64,000 bases of DNA from Paenibacillus sp. SYP-B3998 (lineage in GTDB: Bacteria > Bacillota > Bacilli > Paenibacillales > NBRC-103111): assembly GCF_010820665.1 (NCBI RefSeq), contig NZ_JAAIKC010000001.1, positions 1,509,417 to 1,573,416 of the forward strand, in the 5' to 3' direction. The position numbers were made by a program, and so were the translations under genes. Under the pieces are notes generated by a model. The model had not been told where the DNA came from. It did no database searches and saw only the letters and a list, made by a program, of their open reading frames with translations. Each line of letters begins with the position of its first letter. The first letter of the stretch is position 1. This document shows positions 36,928-45,390 of this stretch, in pieces.

Positions 36928-37345
36928 CCATTTTTCTTCTAAACCTCTCGTCAGCTCACTTCAATCGATTTCAACATGTACTTTTCGGCTCGATAAGAAC
37001 AAGAGGTTGCTAAAATTTGTATAATTCTATTTTGAAATATTGTAAAATTAATCCATATATGATATTTTAGTAGTGATACAAAAAATCATTTTTATTATTT
37101 CTTGTTTTAATTACTCAGGGCATCTCGCAGGTTTGTTTGTCGTATGTATTCGACGTTGGGGGGGGACCGATCATTGAGGTAGGGGGACTGAAAAGTTGTT
37201 TTCATGATGGACTGACACGATCTACTCCTTTTTAAAACTACTATTGTGTAGATGACGAGGGGCCTAATAATTAGTTCTGATAAGTTCCTAATTAGAGGTG
37301 GTTCGATTCCATCAATCTACAAAATAATTAATCAAGGAGGATTTT
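36928..37345. other. AT-rich intergenic region with palindromes and a degenerate tRNA-like segment
   Basis: No gene is seen in this 418-nt gap. The right part holds two palindromes, CTAATAATTAG (37264-37274) and CTAATTAG (37288-37295). It also holds a segment at 37248-37320 with a tRNA-like T-arm and acceptor stem. AAGGAGG before the next gene closes it. Confidence 0.4.
37248..37320 (+). other. Degenerate tRNA-like sequence (T-arm and acceptor stem only)
   Basis: The 73-nt segment starts GTAGAT and ends ATCTAC, which pair perfectly. The T-arm GGTGG-TTCGATT-CCATC sits exactly where a tRNA has it. CTGATAA in the middle resembles an isoleucine anticodon loop, but neither an anticodon stem nor a D-arm forms, and no CCA follows. 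It is either a decayed tRNA gene or coincidence. It is not a working tRNA. Confidence 0.3.
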
Positions 37346-38242
37346 ATGAAACACAAAACCTTATCCGTACTCACTGCAGCAACAATCGCACTATCCGTAC
37401 TCATCCCAACAGCAAGCGCAAATGAAATAATTTCTTTTGCGAGTGTGTCCAATGCGCCAGCAGTTTCTAACTCGTTCTCAGGCAAAATAGATATTGGAGG
37501 ATATTCGCTGAACGTCAATATCAAAGGTGAAATCCAAGAAGATAGACCAACCGTTATTTTTGAATCCGGATATGGTGACGATTCATCTGTTTGGGCTACG
37601 ATTGCCCAGCAAATAAGTCAGTACACGCGCACGGTAACCTATGATCGAGCAGGAGTTGGTCTTAGTGATTCAGACCCCAATGGTGGATTCACATCGAAAG
37701 ACGCCGCAGAACGGTTGCATAAACTTGTAGCAGCCTTAAAAGTAGATGGACCTTTGGTACTAGTAGGCCACTCTCTTGCAGGTTTACATATGCGAGAGTA
37801 CCAGTATCTTTACCCAGATGACGTAAAGGGAATCGTTTTCGTAGATGTTTCACATGAGCATATGGAGGATACATTATTCTCTGAATTCCCTGTGGAAGTA
37901 CGCAAGGAAATCGTTTCTGAGGATTTCAGGCAAATGAACTTCATTGAAGGTAACATTGATGATGCATTAATTAGCTATTCCCAAATAGATATTGCTACTC
38001 AAGCAGATAGCTTGCGTAATGTCCCAATTACTGTTTTATCAGGTGGGAATCACCATTATCCAGCTAGCTTTCCTGTAGCACCTGAACTGCTCGAACAGCG
38101 CTGGGGTTTGCTTCAAACTGATTTGGCTTCCATGTCGGATGAGTCCTTACATGTGGTAGATCCACAAAATGGGCACCGTTTACATGAACAAAATCCACAG
38201 TTAATAATTGACAATGTTATTTCACTGCTTGAGCGATTATAA
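37346..38242 (+). CDS. Secreted alpha/beta-fold hydrolase
   Basis: This 298-residue protein has a signal peptide (MKHKTLSVLTAATIALSVLIPTASA). The fold is a classical alpha/beta hydrolase: VIFESGYGDDSSVWATIAQQI oxyanion region, RAGVGLSD, nucleophile elbow LVGHSLAGLHM, and the final histidine in NGHRLHEQNP. AAGGAGG is 7 nt before the ATG. It is monocistronic, with an AT-rich palindromic region upstream and a terminator downstream. Esterase, lipase or lactonase activity is possible; the substrate is unknown. It is not related in sequence to the intracellular esterase at 3208. Confidence 0.88.
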   Translation: MKHKTLSVLTAATIALSVLIPTASANEIISFASVSNAPAVSNSFSGKIDIGGYSLNVNIKGEIQEDRPTVIFESGYGDDSSVWATIAQQISQYTRTVTYDRAGVGLSDSDPNGGFTSKDAAERLHKLVAALKVDGPLVLVGHSLAGLHMREYQYLYPDDVKGIVFVDVSHEHMEDTLFSEFPVEVRKEIVSEDFRQMNFIEGNIDDALISYSQIDIATQADSLRNVPITVLSGGNHHYPASFPVAPELLEQRWGLLQTDLASMSDESLHVVDPQNGHRLHEQNPQLIIDNVISLLERL

Positions 38243-38252
38243 ACTACGATTC

Positions 38253-38289
38253 AGCAAGAAAGGCATTCTTAACAGGATGCCTTTTTGCT
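38253..38289. terminator. Rho-independent terminator after the secreted hydrolase
   Basis: The stem AAAGGCATTC / GGATGCCTTT with loop TTAACA is followed by TT and then GCTG, which can extend pairing with the upstream CAGC. The T-run is carried mainly in the 3' arm. Confidence 0.7.
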
Positions 38290-38328
38290 GTATGCCAAGG
38301 AGGAGCAATAACTTGCTTGAATGATCAG

Positions 38329-38358
38329 TTGACTGAAAACGCTCTCATAACCTACACT
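38329..38358 (+). promoter_or_regulatory. Likely sigma-A promoter of the MATE gene
   Basis: TTGACT (38329-38334), an 18-nt spacer and TACACT (38353-38358) lie 31 nt before the MATE start. Confidence 0.5.
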
Positions 38359-38388
38359 ATGAACACTTGAAATCGAGGAGCAGCCAAC

Positions 38389-39780
38389 TTGAAAGATGCA
38401 AATGTAGGGGAATCAATACCAACTTGGAAGAAGCTTAGTCTATTCGCGGTAACCTGGCCTATTTTCGTTGATTCTGTACTAAGGATGATGCTTGGCACGG
38501 CAGATGTGTTCATGCTCAGCCGCATTTCGGATCAAGTGACTGGAGCCGTCGGCTTAGCAAATGAAATCATTGTTTTTTGTATTCTAATGTTTGGTTTCGT
38601 AGGGATCGGCATGAGTGTCGCCGTCGCTCAATATCTTGGCGCGGGCAGGGCCAAGGAAGCAAGCCGGATTTCAGCACTCGCAATTACGATCAACCTGGTA
38701 TTCGGAGTTATCATCAGTATAATACTGGTGATGTTTGGAGAATCATTGATGCGTCTTATGAATCTGGCGCCGGAACAGATTGAAATTGCCAAACGATATT
38801 TGAATATTATTGGCGCCTTTATTTGGATTGAAGCTTTGTCATATGCGATTTCATCAGTCCTGCGTTCGAACGGTCAGACGAGGGATGTTATGTTTGTTAC
38901 ACTTGGTGTAAATCTGGTACATGTAGCTGGCAACTTTCTACTCATATTTGGACATTTAGGTTTTCCCGAATGGGGGGTTACGGGGGCCGCTGTATCAACG
39001 GTTGGAAGTCGTTTTATTGGACTTGTGGTTTTGATGATCATTTTGAATCGCCGGATTCCAGTTCCCATTCGTCTCAAGGATTATGTGACTTTCGATAGCC
39101 GCAAAATGAAGCAAATATTGAGCATAGGACTACCATCTGCAGGAGAACATTTGTCCTGGCAGTCTCAGCATATGATGATGGTAAGCTTTATCAACATCAT
39201 CGGGAAAACGGCTTTGAGCACTCATGTCTACGTAATGAATGTGTCCAATTACTTCATGGCGTTGGCAATGGCAATCGGCATGGGGACAGAAATTATTATT
39301 GGCCATATGGTAGGAGCCGGAGAGATGAAAGCGGCTTATCATAAATTGCTTAAGAGCCTCCGCATAAGTTTCCTTGTAACCATTGCAGTGGTAGGTGTTG
39401 CCTCGATATTTCGAAAGGATTTGCTCGGATTATTCACCGACAATCCAGAAATTATTGCAATAGGATCAAGTATCTTACTGCTTTCTGTCATTTTAGAGCC
39501 TGGTCGTACTTTTAATCTTGTTGTTATTAACTCGCTTCGTGCTGCAGGTGACGCAAAGTTCCCAGTTCTAATGGGGATTATTTCCATGTGGGGAGTTGCA
39601 GTACCGCTTGCTTATTGGCTAGGTATTCGGTTGGAATTAGGTTTGCTTGGTGTTTGGTTAGCTTTTACGGTCGACGAATGGCTGAGAGGGCTGATGATGC
39701 TTCTTCGTTGGAGAAGCCGTGCTTGGGAGCGTAAAGCGCTAGTTAGGCCCATTACGGGGTCCATTGCTGAGAATAGTTAA
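38389..39780 (+). CDS. MATE-family efflux transporter
   Basis: This 463-residue membrane protein has about 12 hydrophobic helices in two related halves. The opening WPIFVDSVLRMMLGTADVFMLSRISDQVTGAVGLANEI and the second-half PSAGEHLSWQSQHMMMVSFINIIG match the MATE (MatE) family of Na+ or H+ antiporters. The TTG start at 38389 has GAGGAG 8 nt upstream. It has its own likely promoter and converges on the deacetylase gene 61 nt downstream. Substrates are probably cationic drugs or metabolites. Nothing in the context narrows this further. Confidence 0.93.
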   Translation: MKDANVGESIPTWKKLSLFAVTWPIFVDSVLRMMLGTADVFMLSRISDQVTGAVGLANEIIVFCILMFGFVGIGMSVAVAQYLGAGRAKEASRISALAITINLVFGVIISIILVMFGESLMRLMNLAPEQIEIAKRYLNIIGAFIWIEALSYAISSVLRSNGQTRDVMFVTLGVNLVHVAGNFLLIFGHLGFPEWGVTGAAVSTVGSRFIGLVVLMIILNRRIPVPIRLKDYVTFDSRKMKQILSIGLPSAGEHLSWQSQHMMMVSFINIIGKTALSTHVYVMNVSNYFMALAMAIGMGTEIIIGHMVGAGEMKAAYHKLLKSLRISFLVTIAVVGVASIFRKDLLGLFTDNPEIIAIGSSILLLSVILEPGRTFNLVVINSLRAAGDAKFPVLMGIISMWGVAVPLAYWLGIRLELGLLGVWLAFTVDEWLRGLMMLLRWRSRAWERKALVRPITGSIAENS

Positions 39781-39841
39781 GAGAGAGAAGAAGGGCTGCA
39801 AACTTGCAGCTCAGTTTTCAATTCCAGATATTCAGAAAATT

Positions 39842-40849
39842 CTACTGAAGTTTACGACTCCACGCATTCAAGCTATCTTCGCCGTTCACGTAAATTCGTT
39901 TGAGATGATATGGTTGTTGCGAGGATGTCGTCTTTCCCTGTTCAATTGTAAAAGCATAACGGAAGCCAGCATTTTTCAAAATAATTAGAGTTTGTTGATT
40001 AAATTCGCCATAGGGATAACAAAACACATTGGCCTTAGTCCCTAGCTGCTCCTCCATTTGTGCCTTTGCTAGATATATCTCTTTTTTCTGCTCTTCTTCA
40101 GAGAGCTTTGAAAGATGTGGATGCGTCATTCCATGGGGTTGAATATCCCAACCTGCTTGCTGCATCTCCTTAACTTGTTCCCAGCTCAAATAATCGGGTT
40201 TTCCAACAAATCCAGGTGAAAAAAAGAGCGTTGCTGGAAAACCATATTGCTTTAAAATAGGCATGGCAAGCTCGTAATTGTCCGCATAACCGTCATCGAA
40301 GGTGATCAGGATTTGCTTTACCGCAGCCGGCTTCTTTTTTTCAAGCGTTAGGAGGAAGGTATCCAGTGTTACTGGCGTATAGTTGTGCTCTTTCAAATAG
40401 GCCATTTGTTGTATAAGTTTGTCGGGATGAAGAACGAGCGTGTTGTCTGGTTCATCACCAATACTGTGATAATTAAGGGCAATTATAGACACTTCATTGA
40501 GTTGTTCGTTGGAGGCAGTTTTAGGAGACATATTTGGAACTATAGAAGCAGTTGGAATCGCATTCCGATAAACTGAGGTTGTAACTGCATCTAATGATGG
40601 TTGTATAAGGTCTTCAGGTGGAAAATGTAAAGTCGGAAATTCCTTTTTGTCGTGGAGCGACGTAAGTTCCGGCAACATGTTTAGTGAGGATGACTCTCCA
40701 AGCGGGGGCTCGTTACGACTAGCCATTTCTTGAATGTTCACTGTATCTATGCCATTCGTTTGAAAAGTAATCAGTTTGAAGTAAACGATCAAACCTATAA
40801 TCATAATCGCCATCCCAGCAATAGCGGCAAACGAAATTCTATTTTTCAT
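39842..40849 (-). CDS. Membrane-anchored polysaccharide deacetylase (NodB/CE4)
   Basis: This 335-residue minus-strand protein has an N-terminal membrane anchor (SFAAIAGMAIMIIGLIVYF), a low-complexity stalk, and a NodB homology domain with TFDDGYADN (catalytic and metal-binding Asp pair), the HGMTHPHL metal histidines and FCYPYGEFN. GGAGG lies 7 nt before the start on the minus strand. CE4 enzymes of this group remove N-acetyl groups from peptidoglycan, chitin oligomers or biofilm glucosamine polymer. The nearby secreted chitosanase makes a chitin/chitosan or biofilm link plausible but unproven. Confidence 0.92.
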   Translation of the reverse strand: MKNRISFAAIAGMAIMIIGLIVYFKLITFQTNGIDTVNIQEMASRNEPPLGESSSLNMLPELTSLHDKKEFPTLHFPPEDLIQPSLDAVTTSVYRNAIPTASIVPNMSPKTASNEQLNEVSIIALNYHSIGDEPDNTLVLHPDKLIQQMAYLKEHNYTPVTLDTFLLTLEKKKPAAVKQILITFDDGYADNYELAMPILKQYGFPATLFFSPGFVGKPDYLSWEQVKEMQQAGWDIQPHGMTHPHLSKLSEEEQKKEIYLAKAQMEEQLGTKANVFCYPYGEFNQQTLIILKNAGFRYAFTIEQGKTTSSQQPYHLKRIYVNGEDSLNAWSRKLQ

Positions 40850-40993
40850 AAATAGCCTCCAAAATAAATAAAAACGTTCAGTACCAATGTATTCGTAATC
40901 CTATTAAATATGTCCTGATTTGTTAGGAATCTATGCATTTTTTATATAAGGTAAGTTGGAACTGACATTGGTTATTTACGGTGAGATGGTCTG

Positions 40994-41031
40994 TTGACAA
41001 ACTGAATATTCGATTATGCTAGATCGAATAT
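40994..41031 (+). promoter_or_regulatory. Promoter with overlapping palindrome upstream of the multicopper oxidase
   Basis: TTGACA (40994-40999) is followed after 15 nt by TATGCT (41015-41020). The -10 sits in the spacer of a perfect inverted repeat, ATATTCGAT (41006-41014) and ATCGAATAT (41023-41031). This is the geometry of a repressor operator. The short 15-nt spacing could also suggest a MerR-type or activator-dependent promoter. Confidence 0.5.
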
Positions 41032-41114
41032 GTTAAACAAGCAGAATAGATATTCATTGGCATTGAAATTCCAGTTTACAAAAATCCAGATTAGACATAT
41101 AGTTAAGTTATTAT

Positions 41115-41176
41115 GTTTCCCTAGGCAAAGAATATGTCTGTAGGGAAACTAAATTTTTGTAGAAAATGTTTCCTTA
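41115..41176 (+). promoter_or_regulatory. Leader with two mutually exclusive hairpins before the multicopper oxidase gene
   Basis: Segment A GTTTCCCTA (41115-41123) pairs perfectly with B TAGGGAAAC (41141-41149). Segment C GTTTCCTTA (41168-41176) can pair with the same B with one G-U pair. A:B is followed by TAAATTTTTG, a weak U-run. This could be an attenuator or a three-copy protein-binding site. No known riboswitch was recognised. Confidence 0.45.
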
Positions 41177-41219
41177 GTGCAAATTTATTGAGGACAAGCA
41201 AGTTATTGGGGGCGAAAAT

Positions 41220-42263
41220 ATGTTTAGAAAAACGGGTGAAAAGGTTACACGACGGAATGTTTTGAAAATGGGGGCTACAGGAGCTTTAGCTGTTATCGGA
41301 AGTGCACTGCTTAGCCCATCTTCGATTTTCAGTAAAACATCTTCTGCAATGGATAAACACGACATTCACGCAGCTATGAAAGGCCAACTGCATGAAGGGA
41401 TGAAGCATGGGTATGTTCCAAGCACAGAAGTAACAGAGGGATTTAAGGCTGCTCAAAAAGCATTAATCGCTTTTGATTATGGAAAAGTAAGCAAGCTACC
41501 CGATGGAAGAACTTTGCGAGAATATGAAATAACTGCCTATGAAGCGGAAGTTGAGATTGCAAAAGGGATAAAGTTTCCAGGTTGGACATACAACGGTACC
41601 ATCCCAGGTCCTACGATACGTTGCACAGAAGGGGATGTCATTCGCGTTAAGTTCGGCAATGCTACAAGTCATCCTCACTCCATACATTTTCACGGTATGC
41701 ATCCTACCAATATGGATGGTCTTGAAGCTGTACTGTCAGGCGATACTTTTATTTACGAGTTCGAAGCCAAGCCGGCTGGCATGCATGTATATCATTGTCA
41801 TACTGCACCACTTGCTAGACATATTCATAAAGGACTTTACGGGAATTTCATTATTGATCCCAAGAAACCGAGAGAAAAAGCACAGGAATTTAGCATGCTC
41901 ATGAATGGGTATGATCTGGATCTTGATGGAGAGAACGAAGTATACACGGTGAATGGTTATGCTTTCGCCTATCAACAAGACCCGATTAAAGTGAAGGCGG
42001 GGGAGTTAGTTCGTATTTATTTGAGTAATTTAACCGAATTTGATCCTATCAATTCTTTTCATCTCCATGCCAACTTCTTTAAATACTATGCGACAGGCGC
42101 AGATCCCGAGGCACGTCCGAGTTTTACAGATACCATTATGCAGTGCCAAGGTGAACGCGGGATTTTAGAAATTGTTTTTCCATCTCCAGGACGATACATG
42201 TTCCACGCCCACCAAAGTGAGTTTGCCGAACTGGGTTGGATGGGATTCTTTGTAGCTGAATAA
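41220..42263 (+). CDS. Two-domain multicopper oxidase / copper nitrite reductase-like protein
   Basis: This 347-residue cupredoxin protein has a twin-arginine signal (TRRNVLKMGATGALAVIGSALL), suggesting export as a folded copper protein. Copper-ligand motifs are HPHSIHFHG (about residues 150-157), YHCHTAPLARHIHKG (Cys about 193), NSFHLHANFF and FHAHQSEFAELGW near the end. The two-domain size is that of small laccases and NirK-like enzymes. GGGGGCG upstream is a weak ribosome binding site. The gene is 18 nt before a ZIP-family metal transporter, so the two form an operon. A metal-oxidising role (Mn, Cu or Fe) coupled to transport is a reasonable inference; nitrite reductase activity is possible but there are no other denitrification genes. 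Confidence 0.88.
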   Translation: MFRKTGEKVTRRNVLKMGATGALAVIGSALLSPSSIFSKTSSAMDKHDIHAAMKGQLHEGMKHGYVPSTEVTEGFKAAQKALIAFDYGKVSKLPDGRTLREYEITAYEAEVEIAKGIKFPGWTYNGTIPGPTIRCTEGDVIRVKFGNATSHPHSIHFHGMHPTNMDGLEAVLSGDTFIYEFEAKPAGMHVYHCHTAPLARHIHKGLYGNFIIDPKKPREKAQEFSMLMNGYDLDLDGENEVYTVNGYAFAYQQDPIKVKAGELVRIYLSNLTEFDPINSFHLHANFFKYYATGADPEARPSFTDTIMQCQGERGILEIVFPSPGRYMFHAHQSEFAELGWMGFFVAE

Positions 42264-42281
42264 GAAGGGAGGAGATTCATC

Positions 42282-43490
42282 ATGAGTTTAAGTAATCAAA
42301 CCAAATCTAACACTTCAACAAACAGACTACGAGCTATCCTTTGGGGAATACTTCCTCTGGTTCTGTTAGTAGCGATTATCGCAACCATTGCTAAAGTCGG
42401 TACTGGCGTGGAAAATGAATCGGCTGCTCCAATTGAAGTTCTCCATGTAGAGAAAATAACTCTAAATGATGATGGAATCCAACTGAAGGTATTAAATTCT
42501 GGGCCAGAAGAGGTTACAATAGCTCAAGTGACGGTTGACGACGCTTTTTGGAATGCTGAGTTTTTACCAAGCGACACTTTAAAAAGATTTGAGCAAGGAA
42601 CCGTAAAGATACCGTATCCATGGGTTCAAGGCGATCCGCATGAGATCAAATTAATTACAAGCAAGGGATTAATTTTCACAGGTGAGGTCGCCGCTGCGAC
42701 GGCTACGCCTGAACCGAGCGTTAAACTGTTTTGGCAGTATGCATTAATCGGGTTTTATGTGGGGGTAGTTCCGATAGGTTTGGGCCTCATGTGGTATCCT
42801 TTTTTACGTAGATTTTCTACGAAAGGCATGCATGCTATGCTCGCGCTGACTGTAGGGCTCTTATTTTTCCTTGTGATTGATACGTTTGAAGAAGGCTTTG
42901 AAATGGCATCAGAAGCTCCTGGTATTTTTCAAGGGACTGGATTAGTATGGATCGGTGCATTACTAAGCTGTTTATTTCTAATTGCTGTCGATCAGTCCAA
43001 CGAACGTAAGATGAATAGGTTGGTATTAGAAGGCAGAAGAGTATCTTACAAAATCGCGACGGGTATCGGACTTCATAATTTTGGCGAAGGTCTTGCTATT
43101 GGTTCAGCATTTGCAGGCGGAGAGGCAGCCCTAGGAACTTTTCTAATTATCGGATTTACGCTGCATAATATCACTGAAGGAGTCGGAATCGCTGCGCCTC
43201 TTCTCAAAGATCGCTCTACTTGGAAAACTTTCGTTTCTTTAGCGGCAATTGCAGGCGGCCCGGCTATTCTTGGTACTTGGGTTGGCGGATTTATTTTCAA
43301 TGATACACTCGCGGCTCTATTTTTTGGTATAGGTGCTGGAGCTATTTTGCAGGTCATTTATGTTATTTCAAAGATGATTCTTAAAGAATCTGAGAAAAAG
43401 GGTTTGTCCCCTGTTTCTTGGCTTAATTTTGGGGGCTTGGCAGTTGGAATATTGTTGATGTATGTGACTGCCCTAATGGTGAAATTTTAG
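42282..43490 (+). CDS. ZIP-family metal transporter with N-terminal extracellular domain
   Basis: This 402-residue protein starts with a transmembrane helix (AILWGILPLVLLVAIIATIAKVG). An extracytoplasmic beta-sandwich-like domain of about 100 residues follows (HVEKITLNDDGIQLKVLNSGPEEVTIAQVTVDDAFW), then about eight helices. The ZIP metal-path motifs HNFGEGLAIG and HNITEGVGIA are clear. GGAGGAG precedes the ATG. ZIP proteins import or exchange Zn, Fe or Mn. The N-terminal cupredoxin-sized domain together with the neighbouring copper oxidase suggests that the two proteins meet outside the membrane, which is inference. A terminator follows. Confidence 0.88.
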   Translation: MSLSNQTKSNTSTNRLRAILWGILPLVLLVAIIATIAKVGTGVENESAAPIEVLHVEKITLNDDGIQLKVLNSGPEEVTIAQVTVDDAFWNAEFLPSDTLKRFEQGTVKIPYPWVQGDPHEIKLITSKGLIFTGEVAAATATPEPSVKLFWQYALIGFYVGVVPIGLGLMWYPFLRRFSTKGMHAMLALTVGLLFFLVIDTFEEGFEMASEAPGIFQGTGLVWIGALLSCLFLIAVDQSNERKMNRLVLEGRRVSYKIATGIGLHNFGEGLAIGSAFAGGEAALGTFLIIGFTLHNITEGVGIAAPLLKDRSTWKTFVSLAAIAGGPAILGTWVGGFIFNDTLAALFFGIGAGAILQVIYVISKMILKESEKKGLSPVSWLNFGGLAVGILLMYVTALMVKF

Positions 43491-43561
43491 GAACGAGTGA
43501 ATTGTTAGGAGACGATTCGAAAGAACCGAAAGGCGAGACTTGATAACTGTTGTTGATGAAG

Positions 43562-43590
43562 ACAATCCACGATTTGTGGGTTGTTTTTTT
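43562..43590 (+). terminator. Rho-independent terminator after the oxidase/ZIP operon
   Basis: The stem ACAATCCAC / GTGGGTTGT (one G-T pair) is followed by seven T. Confidence 0.88.
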
Positions 43591-43859
43591 GTACGCTGTT
43601 TTTCTTAATTTCCCGGATTTATCAGGGGGGCTTCTCCAAATCCTACACCATACGACAAAAGTAGTGTTATTTCGATAAAGGTTTTTTGGTGAAAGTAATC
43701 GAACATAAGAATAATATAGAATATTCATGTAAAATATCCAGAATTAATGTTATTTAGGCAGGATAGAATGCATATTCCTGTTATCAAACCAATAGAATCA
43801 GTTTTTGAAAGGTGGTAAAGAGGAATTAGAATCATCTTTTCAAGAGAGGAGATCGTCAT

Positions 43860-43886
43860 ATGAAATCCGGCAGTGCAACCGAATGA
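43860..43886 (+). CDS. Possible 8-residue leader peptide overlapping the binding-protein start
   Basis: An AGAGAGGAG ribosome binding site precedes the ATG at 43860, which reads MKSGSATE and stops at 43884-43886. The stop overlaps the binding-protein ATG at 43883, which has no ribosome binding site of its own. Either translation is coupled through this leader or a single-base frameshift has separated the true N-terminus. The sequence alone cannot decide. Confidence 0.4.
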   Translation: MKSGSATE

Positions 43887-45379
43887 AATGGCCGATCGTT
43901 ACTGCTTTCGCTGCAGTTGCATTGCTGTCTTCCTGCACTTCGGTAAAACCGTTGCCAGGAGAAGCGTCCAAAGGAAGAGGCAGCGCGAAGGAAGCCATTT
44001 CCATCGTCATCAATAGTAACAACTTTTCATTTCCCGATGGTTACAACGAAAACCGCAATCCATATCTTCAGTTTATTGAAGATCATACGGATTTGGATGT
44101 AGAGGTGCTTCTTCCTCCTGTTATAGGTTATCAAAAGACGGCGAATTCTTTCTTGAACGCTGAAAAACTTCCTGATATGATCAGCATTCCATCCAAAATT
44201 CTGGTGGCAAAGCACGCAAGACAAAACGCGCTGATGCCGCTCGATGAGCTATTGGATCTGTACGGGGCAAATTTAAAAGCGAATATACCCGAATCGGTAT
44301 GGGAACAGGCTCGTTTTAACGGACATCTTTATGCCATACCCAGTATGAGTGAAACTCAAGGCATGGAGCTTATGTATGTCCGGAAGGATTGGCTGGACAA
44401 GCTCGGCTTGCAGCCTCCTGCTACTCTTGAGGAGTACGAGCGTGTGATCCGAGCATTTGCAGAGGAGGATCCTGACGGAAACGGCAAGGCCGATACTTTT
44501 GGGTTGTCCATGGTGAATAATCTGTTCCGGTCGGCACCGTTTTTCGGAGCTTTTGGCCTGCAATTGGACCAATGGGTGGAAAGGGATGGGAAGCTGGTCT
44601 ACTCGCATATTTTACCAGAAATGAAGGAAGCGCTTTTATTTTTGTCGAGGCTTTACAAAGAGCAGTTGATCGATCAAGATTTCCCTCTGAATACACACAG
44701 TACCTTAGCGGAGAAAATCAAGCGGGGACAGGTCGGTTTGTTCTCGGCTACTTGGTACGATACACGTACTATGATCGCTGAGAACAAGCGGTTCGATCCG
44801 GCTGCCGAGTGGATTCCTTTGGAATATCCCATCGGGCCTTCCGGAAAGAAAGGCGTCTATGCAACGAAAAGGGTGCAGAGCTATCAGGTTATACCTGCTA
44901 GCAGCAAGCATGGGGAAGCGGTGATCCGTTTCTTGAATTTTATAGCGGGTAAGGGGAAACAGGATCTGGTTCTGGGTTTTGAACATCAAGTATGGAAAAG
45001 AATTGACGATAAAATTGTGTCCGATTTTGCAGAGCACGACAAGCATTTGTATAGGGGGATGTACAGCTCCCTTGCTTGGATTGACGATCCGAATCTACTG
45101 CGTATTCGATTGGACTCCTACGGAAAGGAGTTTCGGCTGTTTGAGAATCTGCAGCTTATCCAAAGGAACTTGATCCATGACCAATTTACGGGATTGCCTA
45201 CTCCGACGATGGAGGAAAGTTTTGTTGAGCTCAACGAGCTGAATGGAATTTTTATGAAAATAGTTATAGGGGCTGCTCCTCCGGAGGATTTCGATCTTTA
45301 TGTGAAACAGTGGAAAGAAGGGGGAGGGGATGTTATTACCCAGGAAGTCAATGATTGGTACCAATCCTCCCAAAAATGA
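43883..45379 (+). CDS. Extracellular solute (sugar)-binding lipoprotein without permeases
   Basis: This protein has about 498 residues from the ATG at 43883; the open frame extends back to a TTG at 43805. The signal peptide MKWPIVTAFAAVALLSSC carries a lipobox, so it is a surface lipoprotein. The body is LplA-like: PLDELLDLYGANLKANIPESVW, calcium-loop segment AEEDPDGNGKADTFGLS, and PRxWYDTRTM-type central motifs. Unlike the binding protein at 15957 it has no permease neighbours. The next two genes are a histidine kinase and a response regulator. It may therefore serve as a ligand-presenting receptor for the kinase or work with permeases elsewhere. Confidence 0.88.
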   Translation: MKWPIVTAFAAVALLSSCTSVKPLPGEASKGRGSAKEAISIVINSNNFSFPDGYNENRNPYLQFIEDHTDLDVEVLLPPVIGYQKTANSFLNAEKLPDMISIPSKILVAKHARQNALMPLDELLDLYGANLKANIPESVWEQARFNGHLYAIPSMSETQGMELMYVRKDWLDKLGLQPPATLEEYERVIRAFAEEDPDGNGKADTFGLSMVNNLFRSAPFFGAFGLQLDQWVERDGKLVYSHILPEMKEALLFLSRLYKEQLIDQDFPLNTHSTLAEKIKRGQVGLFSATWYDTRTMIAENKRFDPAAEWIPLEYPIGPSGKKGVYATKRVQSYQVIPASSKHGEAVIRFLNFIAGKGKQDLVLGFEHQVWKRIDDKIVSDFAEHDKHLYRGMYSSLAWIDDPNLLRIRLDSYGKEFRLFENLQLIQRNLIHDQFTGLPTPTMEESFVELNELNGIFMKIVIGAAPPEDFDLYVKQWKEGGGDVITQEVNDWYQSSQK

Positions 45380-45390
45380 GGGATTCGAGC

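Noticed and set aside
41220..42263. Denitrification (NirK) gene
   Set aside because: The fold fits, but no other nitrogen-oxide genes are present and the partner is a ZIP metal transporter, so a metal-related oxidase is preferred.
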